Below, one piece after another: positions 17,601 to 23,984 of a DNA stretch of 35,218 nt. This stretch comes from JBBDXI01 sp040902425 (GTDB lineage: Bacteria > Planctomycetota > Phycisphaerae > Phycisphaerales > UBA1924). The stretch spans positions 1-35,218 of the forward strand of contig JBBDXI010000036.1 in the NCBI GenBank assembly GCA_040902425.1, written 5' to 3'. The stretch's first letter is position 1; the number at the start of each line of letters is the position of its first letter. The position numbers and the translations under genes are program-made. The notes under the pieces were generated by a model. That model had not been told where the DNA came from. It made no database searches and was given only the letters and a program-made list of their open reading frames with translations.

Positions 17601-18763
17601 AGCCGCTCGACCACCCCGGCGCTCTCGATCGTGAGCTTGACGGCCGCGGGCTTCTGGGCGGACTCGGGCGGGTCGCGGGAGAGGGCCTGGGCGTTGGCGG
17701 TCGAGCCGGTGATGGCCTGGGGGGTGAGGCGGGCGTTGTAGGCATCCAGGAGCGTGAGCAGCTCGCGGAGGTAGGGGTCGGCGGAGAACTTGGCCCTCGC
17801 CTGGGCCGTGGGCCCGGCGCGCCCCAAGGCGCGGCCGATGGCCTCGATCCAGTCGAAGTGCTCGTTGCAGAGCGAGGTCCAGCGGGCCTCATCGAAGGGG
17901 AAGTCGGTGGCGCTGGGGCCCGACTCGCCGCCGCGGAGCACCAGGATGCCGCCGACCACGCCGCCGATGGCCAGGAGGCCGACGACCGCGCCGATGAGCA
18001 GGACCGGTTTCCTGGATCGCGGCGCGGGGCGGAGCGTGGGGAGGTGCGCCAGCAGCTCCTCGAGGGGCGGCGGGTTGTCGGGGAGGGAGGGGTCGAGCAG
18101 CCGGTTGCACAGCTCCAGCAGGGCATTGCCGGAGGGCCCGAAGCGGTCCCACTCGGGTGAGGGGGGGACGGGCCACCCGCCCCGGGCGCGGAAGGGCTGG
18201 TGCATCACGAGCTGGTAGAGCACCTCGCCCAGGGCGCGCAGGTCGGCGGGGGCGTCGGCGGGGGTGGCCGACTCGGCGGGGTCGGAGAGGACCGCGCGGG
18301 TGATGGGCTCCTCGGTGCTGCCGGCGATGAGGAGGTTGGAGGCCTTGAGGTTGCCGTGAGCGCGGGAGGAGGCTTTGGCGATCTCGGCGAGGCCGGTGAT
18401 CGCGGACTCCAGCAGGGTGACCATGGCCCCCGCGTCGAGCTTGACGCGTCCGGTGATGAGGCGCTGGGCGCTGCGGGGGTACAGCGGCGTGACCAGGTAA
18501 GCCCCGGTCTCGGTCTCGCCGAGGTCGAGCACGGGGGCCCAGTGGCCCCGGCCCTCGCCGGCGGCCTGCTGCTGGACGCGGGCACGCTGGAGGAACACCG
18601 TGACCGCGCGGCGCGAGGCCTCGTCGCCGAAGATCTCGGCCTGGGCCTGGATCTCCTTGACGACCAGGGGCGTCTCGTCTCCGGGCGCGCGCGCCGACCA
18701 CAGGACGGTCAGCCCTGTGCGGTACAGCTCCCGGGTAGTTTCGAAACGCCCGAAGGTGGGCAT
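14606..18763 (-). CDS. Transmembrane pseudokinase with C-terminal FGE/SUMF1-like domain (PpkA-like, T6SS)
   Basis: 1,385 residues. Residues 1-245 have a protein-kinase plan: the VVKE lysine (36), the catalytic-loop equivalent HGNLKASNLL (136-145) where the catalytic Asp of HRD is Asn, and SDPAES (160-165) where DFG is expected. A membrane helix (253-276) is followed by about 800 residues, mostly helical, presumably periplasmic. The last part (about 1075-1352) is formylglycine-generating-enzyme-like: LPSAAEW (1181-1187), NLIGNVAEL (1278-1286), DVGFRLAF (1345-1352). T6SS kinases such as PpkA phosphorylate the Fha protein to trigger assembly; here catalysis is doubtful, so a scaffold or sensor role is inferred. 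It is the last gene of a three-gene unit, starting 19 nt after the lipoprotein stop. Confidence 0.82.
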   Translation of the reverse strand: MPTFGRFETTRELYRTGLTVLWSARAPGDETPLVVKEIQAQAEIFGDEASRRAVTVFLQRARVQQQAAGEGRGHWAPVLDLGETETGAYLVTPLYPRSAQRLITGRVKLDAGAMVTLLESAITGLAEIAKASSRAHGNLKASNLLIAGSTEEPITRAVLSDPAESATPADAPADLRALGEVLYQLVMHQPFRARGGWPVPPSPEWDRFGPSGNALLELCNRLLDPSLPDNPPPLEELLAHLPTLRPAPRSRKPVLLIGAVVGLLAIGGVVGGILVLRGGESGPSATDFPFDEARWTSLCNEHFDWIEAIGRALGRAGPTAQARAKFSADPYLRELLTLLDAYNARLTPQAITGSTANAQALSRDPPESAQKPAAVKLTIESAGVVERLRAKLSPETLGDWTEYARVRDLAEACEGRGWNGPARYLRSLTGAVQPRYDAVDAVARLMEAAPLAARLQKLAADADAISGEQDAVLSQFNALVAHELAEAADPRQIDRVLTSLQDLASRLAAFIAGDWKSRVDREILVTRAVYEPGGGAAAPDATRFNTWLTEAQNPRNHVPGGADPRDKGWAQVLAGVRQNLTDLTSTHNVPAEEGPAEYAARADAIEREIASLGDLKWNSINQVEITRRAEAVRTDLESLRRTAKGAVDTQIALKNRNLDEFKGSLRAEAEIPAVQTASINAAWRRQRDQILDAESDLQRLDSLSKRLREFLTQLDASVPRLNLTTGRPWEAELRKADDRRRDEALQAILAAVSWEGGAPPASFSPPAEPRQALDQWRTDLTSLASDLAAMEDRLDALYGPTDTPEPPGPTAADLAAACKGREALKQPEVAAAAAPVLARYATAESLAGESSRAALLTAAGETRAPAAALVAWRRLGAIAWPPVEQSLRDEIRLQGILQGMIGAAPEGRREALSAELRAGAKARWARHLSLAAAPAEVRAAIALKGDDKLRGDAELLDSRGKFNLLLYELELARADSAIDEPTLTTRIESFVAGARALGAVGGGADALLGQLGELTSAAPVPKIDVTTLGPGAAGWAGEASTDGDTVTFTKGSQAIAFARVNPSQASPAFLSTSEVSFGLFQGVAADAGIVAPVSDALYQYSLQDPRQGPRVWRRGTGGRVSADTAWLAGNARVWPRNGLGAGRVEPYPAGLNPGTPSAEAPMQYISGAAAVMVARAVNCRLPSAAEWSAALEAELAGRSADEYITATKPNLRDQTWSRQLQYVTGLNIAPVDSALVLPALDPSAGSLWGQADREVQPYDDGALWFTPVTAGGATTFKNLIGNVAELVFDDPDALDALAAGSGPQQIDPLLRRPGLLSAAGYSALSPREPQPIRPITGGGGQGYSDVGFRLAFSAEGAGAPVQPLAVRLGAILEPPRFILPAGPGQ

Positions 18764-18782
18764 GAGCGCTCGGCCGCCGCGG

Positions 18783-19295
18783 TCATTTCTCGGGGTTCAT
18801 GGGCGTGCGGCAGACCACGCCGCTGCGCTGGATCTCGATCTCGATGTCGCTGCCCTTCCAGCGGTCGGTGGAGAGGGGGAGGACGAGGCGGCGCCGGTCG
18901 TTGGGGCCGCTGCCGCCGACGCCCGGGATGTTGGCCAGGACGACCAGCTCCGTCGCGCCGTGGGAGGACCAGGTCTTCCAGACCGGGTCCTTCAGGGAGA
19001 GGGTTTGGGGACCGGGCTTGGCGGCGGTGAAGGCGAGGGTTTTGCGGTCGGCGTCGGCGCGGACGGGGTCGGACCCGCTGAAGTAGTCGCTGACGGAGTA
19101 GGAGCGGAGGCGCTCGGCGTCGGTGGGGTTGACGCCGACGAGGTCCACCTCGAAGGAGGGGATGCGGCCGGCGCCGTCGCGCAGGCCCTCGGCGGGCCTG
19201 ACCGCCACGTCGTACTTGCCCGGGCCGGCGGCGCATCCGCCCAGCAGGCCCGCGCCGAGTGCCACCGCCACCATCGCTCGCCAGTTGATTCTCAT
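18783..19295 (-). CDS. TssJ-like T6SS outer-membrane lipoprotein (candidate)
   Basis: 170 residues from ATG 19295, with a GGAG 9 nt upstream. The N-terminus is a lipoprotein signal with lipobox LLGGC (Cys21). The mature part is beta-rich, with NPTDAERLRSYSVSDYF, then ELVVLANIPG and RRLVLPL, ending in WKGSDIEIEIQRSGV. This order (lipidated Cys, variable strands, a 'L-V-A' strand and a basic turn near the end) fits TssJ, the lipoprotein that binds the TssM periplasmic tip, and the length is typical. The sequence is too divergent for certainty. The frame runs on upstream to 19604, but only as a shadow of the previous gene; the lipobox decides the start. Together with TssL and TssM it would complete the membrane complex. 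Confidence 0.62.
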   Translation of the reverse strand: MRINWRAMVAVALGAGLLGGCAAGPGKYDVAVRPAEGLRDGAGRIPSFEVDLVGVNPTDAERLRSYSVSDYFSGSDPVRADADRKTLAFTAAKPGPQTLSLKDPVWKTWSSHGATELVVLANIPGVGGSGPNDRRRLVLPLSTDRWKGSDIEIEIQRSGVVCRTPMNPEK

Positions 19296-19342
19296 GATCC
19301 GACTCCAGTGCTGAGCGCCCCGCGGGGGCGGGGCGCGGGGAT

Positions 19343-21343
19343 TCACACCTTGACGTTCTGACGCGGGCGCGGTGCCGGCGCGGTGCCGGCGCGCCGGGCG
19401 CGGATGACGGAATGGACCTCGCGGTTGGCGCTCCAGTCCACGACGACGAGGCTGCGGGTGCGGCGGATGAGGCCCCGGAGCTCGGCCAGGGCGCCGTCGA
19501 AGACGGCGTGCAGGCCGGCGGGGGGGGCATCGCCGAGGTCGCGGCAGAAGGCCCCCGGCCCCAGGCCCGGGAAGAGACGCACCACCACCGAGAGCACCTC
19601 GCACCAGAGCTCCAGCGGCACGGCGTCGAGCGCCTCGCTCACCGAGCCCAGCCCGTGCGCGACACGCTGCGGGCCCAGCGCCTCGCCCCAGCGGGGGTCG
19701 CTCTTGAGGACGGCGAGGATGCGCGCGGCGGGCTCGCCCTCGCCCTCGGTCGCGGCGTTACGGCCGAGGCTGAACAGCTCGTCGAGCGCCACGGGGAGCG
19801 TGTTGCCGGCGCCGACCAGGAGCGTGCGCACGGCGAGCACGCCCAGCGAGTACAGGTCGCACGGGGTGCTGAGCAGCGGGATGACCTGGAACGGGGCGTC
19901 GGAGATCGGCACACCCTCGGCCGCCTGCAGGCCCTTCTTCGCCGCGTCGCTGACCTTCTGCGGGACGGTCCGGAAGCGGTACTCGCCCGCGGCCGCGGCG
20001 GGGTCGGCCTCCAGGCGGGCGTAGAGGTCCACGCGCTCGTTGCCGGCGTGGATGCGGAGCCAGGTCAGGTCGCTGGGGTTGGGGCGGATGCGCTCCTGGG
20101 TGGTCAGCGTGCCGGTGATGAGCACCGCGCCGTGGGCGCCGGCGGCCTCGACCTTGCGGATCCGCAGCGACCCCCGGCCCTGGACAGCGCGGCCGGAGGA
20201 GTCGGGCAGGTAGACCGAGGTGGCCTCGCTGGGCCGGATGTAGTACTCCTCCTCAGCGCCCGGGAGCGGGAGGGCGGCGGCATCGCCGGGGGCCACGAGG
20301 ACGCCGCGGGCGGTCCAGAGCAGGGGCAGCCCCTCGCCGGGCGCGCCGATCTCGACGCGGAAGCTGTCGGCGGTGATGTTGAGGAAGGGACGGCCTGTCC
20401 GCTCCACGACGCCGCGGACAGCGCCGACGGCGTCGGCCAGGAGGCGGAGCTTGAGGTGGAGCACCTCGATGGCGCGGGCCCAGCGGCTCTGGCGCGAGGA
20501 GATGAACCCCTCCTCGCCGAGGGACTTGAGCTGGGCGCCGGCGGATGTCTCCGTCTCGGGGAAGGGTGAGATGCGCAGGGCTGCGCCGGCGGGGTCGTCG
20601 CTCAGGAAGTCGATCATTGCCTCCAGCGAGACGGGCGCCCGCGGGCAGATCATGAGGAGGCCGGCGCCGGGGTTGAGGGGCACCATGTCCGTGGGGAAGA
20701 GCGGCGCTGCCGCGGGAGCGGATGACCCGCCGGGGGCATCGGTGGTGACCGGACGGATCGGCGACCCCGGGCCGGCGTCGGGTACATAGAGGTAGCGGTG
20801 GGCGGAGCCGCCGTACGAGGCGAGGCCCTTCGCCGTGAGCACGGACTCATCGCGGAGGAGCTGCCAGGCGCGCCCCTGGTCGTCGGCGGCCGCGACCGGC
20901 ACACCCTTGCCGATATCGAGCGCCACGGGGGGCGGATGGCTGGACTCCCACTCGGTGGCGATGACCGCGGCGTCTGCCCCCTGGGCCGCGGCTCGCATGG
21001 CCCGGGCGGCCTCGCGCCACCGCTCGTCGAGCAGGAGGTTGGAGGCCGCCTCGCGGTACACGGGGGTGGCGGCGGCGAGGCCGGCGACATCCTGGATATG
21101 GACCTCGGTCCACCGGAGCACCTGGGCGGCGCGGTCGAGCAGGCACCCGAGGATGACGCGCCGGTCGAAGGCGCTCCGCAACTGGATGAGCCGGCCGTGG
21201 ACCGGGTGCGCCTGCTCGCGGATGACGACGCAGGCGGCGACCGAGCCGCGCTCGGCGGGGTTGAGCGGCAGCGCGCGGTACCCCGCGGGGAGCGTGGCCC
21301 CGACGGGACCCGGGCTGGGCTTGGCCTGGCCGGCTGTGGCCAC
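19343..21343 (-). CDS. Divergent kinase-fold-like protein heading the T6SS pseudokinase operon
   Basis: 666 residues from GTG 21343, chosen because AAGGAG lies 9 nt upstream. No confident family. Two segments look like relics of a kinase C-lobe: GRPFLNITADSFRVEIG (317-333) in the place of a catalytic loop followed by a beta hairpin, and STPCDLYSLGVLAVRTLL (492-509), which matches the 'D-x-Y-S-L-G-V' helix that follows the activation segment. Between them lies a beta-rich insert of about 150 residues (for example GSLRIRKVEAAGAHGAVLITG). There is no HRD or DFG motif and no signal peptide or membrane helix, so the protein is probably cytoplasmic and not a kinase by chemistry. It is followed after 47 nt by the TssJ-like lipoprotein gene, which suggests a T6SS role. 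The kinase-fold relation is inference. Confidence 0.6.
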   Translation of the reverse strand: MATAGQAKPSPGPVGATLPAGYRALPLNPAERGSVAACVVIREQAHPVHGRLIQLRSAFDRRVILGCLLDRAAQVLRWTEVHIQDVAGLAAATPVYREAASNLLLDERWREAARAMRAAAQGADAAVIATEWESSHPPPVALDIGKGVPVAAADDQGRAWQLLRDESVLTAKGLASYGGSAHRYLYVPDAGPGSPIRPVTTDAPGGSSAPAAAPLFPTDMVPLNPGAGLLMICPRAPVSLEAMIDFLSDDPAGAALRISPFPETETSAGAQLKSLGEEGFISSRQSRWARAIEVLHLKLRLLADAVGAVRGVVERTGRPFLNITADSFRVEIGAPGEGLPLLWTARGVLVAPGDAAALPLPGAEEEYYIRPSEATSVYLPDSSGRAVQGRGSLRIRKVEAAGAHGAVLITGTLTTQERIRPNPSDLTWLRIHAGNERVDLYARLEADPAAAAGEYRFRTVPQKVSDAAKKGLQAAEGVPISDAPFQVIPLLSTPCDLYSLGVLAVRTLLVGAGNTLPVALDELFSLGRNAATEGEGEPAARILAVLKSDPRWGEALGPQRVAHGLGSVSEALDAVPLELWCEVLSVVVRLFPGLGPGAFCRDLGDAPPAGLHAVFDGALAELRGLIRRTRSLVVVDWSANREVHSVIRARRAGTAPAPRPRQNVKV

Positions 21344-21833
21344 TCGCGAACACTCCTTACGGGCGGCCGCCGCGGGGAAACGGCGGAAGCCGAGTGTACT
21401 CGGTCGCGAGACGGACCGAAAGCCCCGCCGGGGCCGATATCTCGGTGTCTCTGCTCGCGGGCGGGACGGCTGCTTGACGCCGACGACCATGGAGGGCCCG
21501 GCGGCGTGCTCGACCTGCGCATCCCGCGTAGGGGCGTCAGCGCCGGTAGTCGCCGGGATGGAAGCAACGGCGGCTGTGCAGCCCGCGTGTGCTCGCCCGT
21601 GATAAGCGCTTCATCAGGGGCGGCGCGGCAGGCGCGGCGTAAGCAAGGAAGGGGCCGCCGGATCGCGGTTGCGGCCCGGGCGATGGCGGGTGCCGCGGCG
21701 TGAAATCACGCGTGCGCGGCCTGCCTGGCGAGACTCGCCGGGCACCCGCCTCTAGCGTTCCGCCTGATCGGGGGAGCCGCGGGCGGGCGTGGCCCGCGGC
21801 CGGAAGGACTCGGCCAAGCGAGGGGGGAAGGGC
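21344..21833. other. Noncoding divergent region with two 14-bp palindromes
   Basis: No gene is supported here. It separates the minus-strand T6SS unit A from the plus-strand dockerin gene. Two perfect palindromes with a 2-nt centre are seen: CCGAGT-gt-ACTCGG (21390-21403) and GCGTGA-aa-TCACGC (21698-21711). The first overlaps a possible minus-strand -10 (TACACT, 21399-21394) 51 nt before the GTG of unit A, so it could be an operator. The second lies about 120 bp before the dockerin gene. No clear -35/-10 pair is seen for either gene. Confidence 0.5.
21390..21403. promoter_or_regulatory. Palindrome overlapping a possible promoter of T6SS unit A
   Basis: Perfect 6-bp arms with a 2-nt centre (CCGAGT-gt-ACTCGG). 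The minus-strand hexamer TACACT inside it is a plausible -10. Distance to the GTG at 21343 is about 50 nt. A dimeric repressor site is one reading, a short RNA hairpin another. Confidence 0.4.
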
Positions 21834-23471
21834 ATGGCGGTAGGGAGATTCTGGTCGCTGGTGGCGGCGGTGCTTGCGGCGGAGTGTGCGCAGGCACAGG
21901 TCATGTCGCGGGAGATGGCGGGGGCATGCTGCCTGCCGGATGGATCGTGCTCCATGGCCGATCGCGGCGCCTGCGAGCGCGCCGGGGGCGTGTTCCGCGG
22001 GGAGGGCGCGAGGTGCGCCGACGCGGCGTGCGCCGCGGGGGCGTGCTGCCTGCCGGCGGGGGTGTGCTTGATCTCCTCGGGCGAGTCGTGCGCCCGCGCC
22101 GGGGGGGCGTACTTCGGGGATGGGAGCGAGTGCGGGTCGGTGAGCTGCTCGGGCCGGGCGACGGGCCCGGACATCGTGGTCACCACCGTGCAGGACATGA
22201 AGTACCTGGACAGCGAGGGGCCGTACTCGGCGTACTCGATCGGCGTGCACATCTGCAACAACGGTGACACGGCGGCGGAGTGGTTCGGGGCGACCAACCG
22301 GCACCCGGTGGTGGCGCAGAACCTCTACCGGCTGAAGAACGGCCGGCTGGAGCAGCTCGGGCACTCGTGGGTCAAGCACGCCTTCTCGGCGGAGAACGAG
22401 CCCTCGTGCGGGGTGTGCGTGAACCCGGGGACGCAGACGCTCCTGGGCGTGCGGTGCGGGGATGTGTACGGGGCGCAACTGAACGGGAGCCAGAACCGGC
22501 TGGGGCCCAAGTCGCAGATCAACGTGACCACGGGCGCGTACCCCTACCCGTTCAGCGCGCCGACGGTCACCTCGTTGATGGACCGTCGGCTCCGCGTCCT
22601 GACGGCCGACATCTCCCCGTCGCTGAACAAGGGGGCCGTGTACATCGCCGAGGCGCGGCTGGTGACGCCCGACGATGCGCAGGCCAACAACGGCCTGAAC
22701 AACGCCTCGTACTGCGCAGCGACGAACCTCACCAACGGGGGCTACCAGACCCTCGGGCCGAGCCGCCCGGGGCAGCCGGCGATCCTCGCCTGGAAGGAGT
22801 ACGACCCCGAGGTGACCGTGACCACGGTGGACTACACGGACACGAGCGCGGGCGTGCCGATCACGGCGCGGTTCTGGGTGGCCGCTCTCGCGACACCCAC
22901 GGCCGCGGGGACCTGGCGGTACGAGTACGCGGTGTACAACCACAACGCCGAGCGGGCGGCGGGGTCCTTCACGGTTCCGCTGGGCGCGCGCGCCACCATC
23001 AGCGGGCCCGGGTTCGGCGTGCCGGCGTCCCACTCCGGGGAGCCCTACAGCAACGCGGCGTGGACGGCGACCGTCTCGGCGACCTCCCTCTCGTGGGCCA
23101 CGACGCCCCAGGCCGCGGACCCGCGCGCCAGCGCCCTGCGCTGGGGGACGATGGCGAACTTCTGGTTCGAGGCGAGTTCGGCGCCGGGGACCGGCTCGGT
23201 GACGCTGGGGCTGTTTGTCCCCGGGACGCCGACCTCACTCAACGCCCGGGGCCTCCCGGTCCCGGGCGCGGGCAGCGGGACACCCTGCTACCCCAACTGC
23301 GACGGCAGCACAGCGCACCCGGTGCTGAACGTGGCCGATCTCTCGTGCTTCCTGGACCGCTTCGCGGCCTCGCATCCGTACGCGAACTGCGACGGCAGCA
23401 CGACGAACCCGGTGTTCAACATCCACGATTTCTCGTGCTTCCTGGCGAGGTTCGCGCAGGGCTGCCCGTGA
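21834..23471 (+). CDS. Secreted Cys-rich protein with C-terminal GC-type dockerin repeats
   Basis: 545 residues from ATG 21834 with a GGAAGG just upstream; an in-frame GTG at 21789 would add 15 charged residues before the signal peptide and is less likely. The signal peptide ends AECAQA (residue 21). Two cysteine repeats follow (30-66 and 69-105), each GACCLPxGxC...C...AGG.F/Y...G..C...C, probably disulphide-bonded modules. A beta-rich middle of unknown family spans about 110-480. The last 62 residues (484-545) are two dockerin-like repeats, NCDGST then NVxDxSCFLxRFA, ending in GCP. Such tails are thought to bind Ca and attach the protein at the cell surface. No partner cohesin is in the window. 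It stands alone on the plus strand. Confidence 0.88.
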   Translation: MAVGRFWSLVAAVLAAECAQAQVMSREMAGACCLPDGSCSMADRGACERAGGVFRGEGARCADAACAAGACCLPAGVCLISSGESCARAGGAYFGDGSECGSVSCSGRATGPDIVVTTVQDMKYLDSEGPYSAYSIGVHICNNGDTAAEWFGATNRHPVVAQNLYRLKNGRLEQLGHSWVKHAFSAENEPSCGVCVNPGTQTLLGVRCGDVYGAQLNGSQNRLGPKSQINVTTGAYPYPFSAPTVTSLMDRRLRVLTADISPSLNKGAVYIAEARLVTPDDAQANNGLNNASYCAATNLTNGGYQTLGPSRPGQPAILAWKEYDPEVTVTTVDYTDTSAGVPITARFWVAALATPTAAGTWRYEYAVYNHNAERAAGSFTVPLGARATISGPGFGVPASHSGEPYSNAAWTATVSATSLSWATTPQAADPRASALRWGTMANFWFEASSAPGTGSVTLGLFVPGTPTSLNARGLPVPGAGSGTPCYPNCDGSTAHPVLNVADLSCFLDRFAASHPYANCDGSTTNPVFNIHDFSCFLARFAQGCP

Positions 23472-23503
23472 GCGGCGCTGGTCGCGCGCGGTCGGCGCCG
23501 GGT

Positions 23504-23529
23504 CCACAAACAAACAGCCCCCAGGCTGT
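23504..23529 (-). terminator. Intrinsic terminator on the minus strand
   Basis: On the minus strand, ACAGCC-tggg-GGCTGT (23529-23514) is followed directly by TTGTTTGTGG. A perfect 6-bp stem, tetraloop and T-rich tract fit a rho-independent terminator. On the plus strand no T-tract follows the stem, so it does not suit the dockerin gene that ends at 23471, and it points to a minus-strand transcript. Confidence 0.6.
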
Positions 23530-23593
23530 CGCCTGAGGGCCGTAGGAGCTCTGTCCTGCGGGCTGCGCACGCGCAGCTCCGTCGAGCGTTGCG

Positions 23594-23632
23594 TTAGCCG
23601 CGCAGCCCCTTCGTACAGTCACATTGCGTCAC
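23594..23632 (-). CDS. Candidate 12-residue mini-ORF with a perfect extended ribosome binding site
   Basis: GTG 23632 to TAA 23594 encodes MTQCDCTKGLRG. It is preceded by AAGGAGGTGATCC (23646-23634), a 13-nt perfect complement of the 16S rRNA 3' end, with 7 nt between GGAGG and GTG, the ideal distance. A promoter-like pair upstream and a terminator downstream bracket it. The end of the ORF (GGGGCTGCGC) can pair with GCGCAGCCC downstream, competing with a second arm GCTGCGC, an arrangement that recalls leader peptides, but no gene follows on this strand. The frame remains open upstream to 23800, yet that part is low-complexity Arg-rich. Whether the peptide or the RNA is the product cannot be told. 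Confidence 0.45.
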   Translation of the reverse strand: MTQCDCTKGLRG

Positions 23633-23633
23633 T

Positions 23634-23646
23634 GGATCACCTCCTT
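23634..23646 (-). promoter_or_regulatory. 13-nt perfect anti-16S Shine-Dalgarno sequence
   Basis: AAGGAGGTGATCC on the minus strand complements the full conserved 16S tail GGATCACCTCCTT. No other gene in the window has one this long; most show 4-7 nt. It decides the GTG start of the 12-codon ORF. Confidence 0.65.
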
Positions 23647-23855
23647 CTTGAAAGAGACCCCTCAGCCGACGCGCCCCTGTACCGGAGCGCCGCCGAGCCC
23701 TTTCCCCGCCGACCGTCGCCGGCGGCCCATCGCCCGGGTGATCCAGGAGGCGGGCACGCGCCCGCGGGACCCAGTCCGGTCGTCGCTCGCCCCCGTGCAC
23801 GCGGGTGTTCCGGGTTCTCCGGGCCTCGGCGGCAGGGGCAGCGGGCGAATAGTGG

Positions 23856-23883
23856 ATTATCGCTTTTCCGTACGCAGGGGCAA
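23856..23883 (-). promoter_or_regulatory. Sigma-70-type promoter candidate for the mini-ORF transcript
   Basis: On the minus strand TTGCCC (23883-23878), a 16-bp spacer, and GATAAT (23861-23856), five of six bases of the -10 consensus. It is the best such pair I noticed in the window, inside a locally AT-richer patch. The predicted start near 23848 gives a transcript of about 340 nt to the terminator at 23504. Confidence 0.5.
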
Positions 23884-23984
23884 CAGAAATGTTTGCATCC
23901 GGCGGCAGGAAAAACCGCTCGTGCCGGGCTTCCCCGCCGGGTCGGAGGCCCCGCGCACGGGGGCAATAACCGGGTGCCGGGGGG

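Larger units (their letters stand above)
23472..23984. other. Gene-poor stretch holding a candidate minus-strand small transcript
   Basis: No conventional gene is supported. The stretch contains, on the minus strand, a promoter-like pair (23856-23883), about 200 nt of leader, a perfect anti-16S site (23634-23646), a 12-codon ORF (23594-23632), paired GC-rich arms and a terminator (23504-23529). Downstream of flgH on the minus strand, a weak hairpin followed by TTTTT (23911-23915) may end the flagellar transcript. Confidence 0.55.

Noticed and set aside
21843..22140. Metallothionein or EGF-like gene from the Cys-rich segment
   Set aside because: It is in frame with the dockerin protein, right after its signal peptide, and forms two repeats of that protein.
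23634..23648. Plus-strand CTGGATCACCTCCTT resembling a 16S rRNA 3' end
   Set aside because: Only about 15 nt match and no 16S sequence precedes it. Read on the minus strand it is a ribosome binding site at ideal spacing from a start codon, which explains it better.
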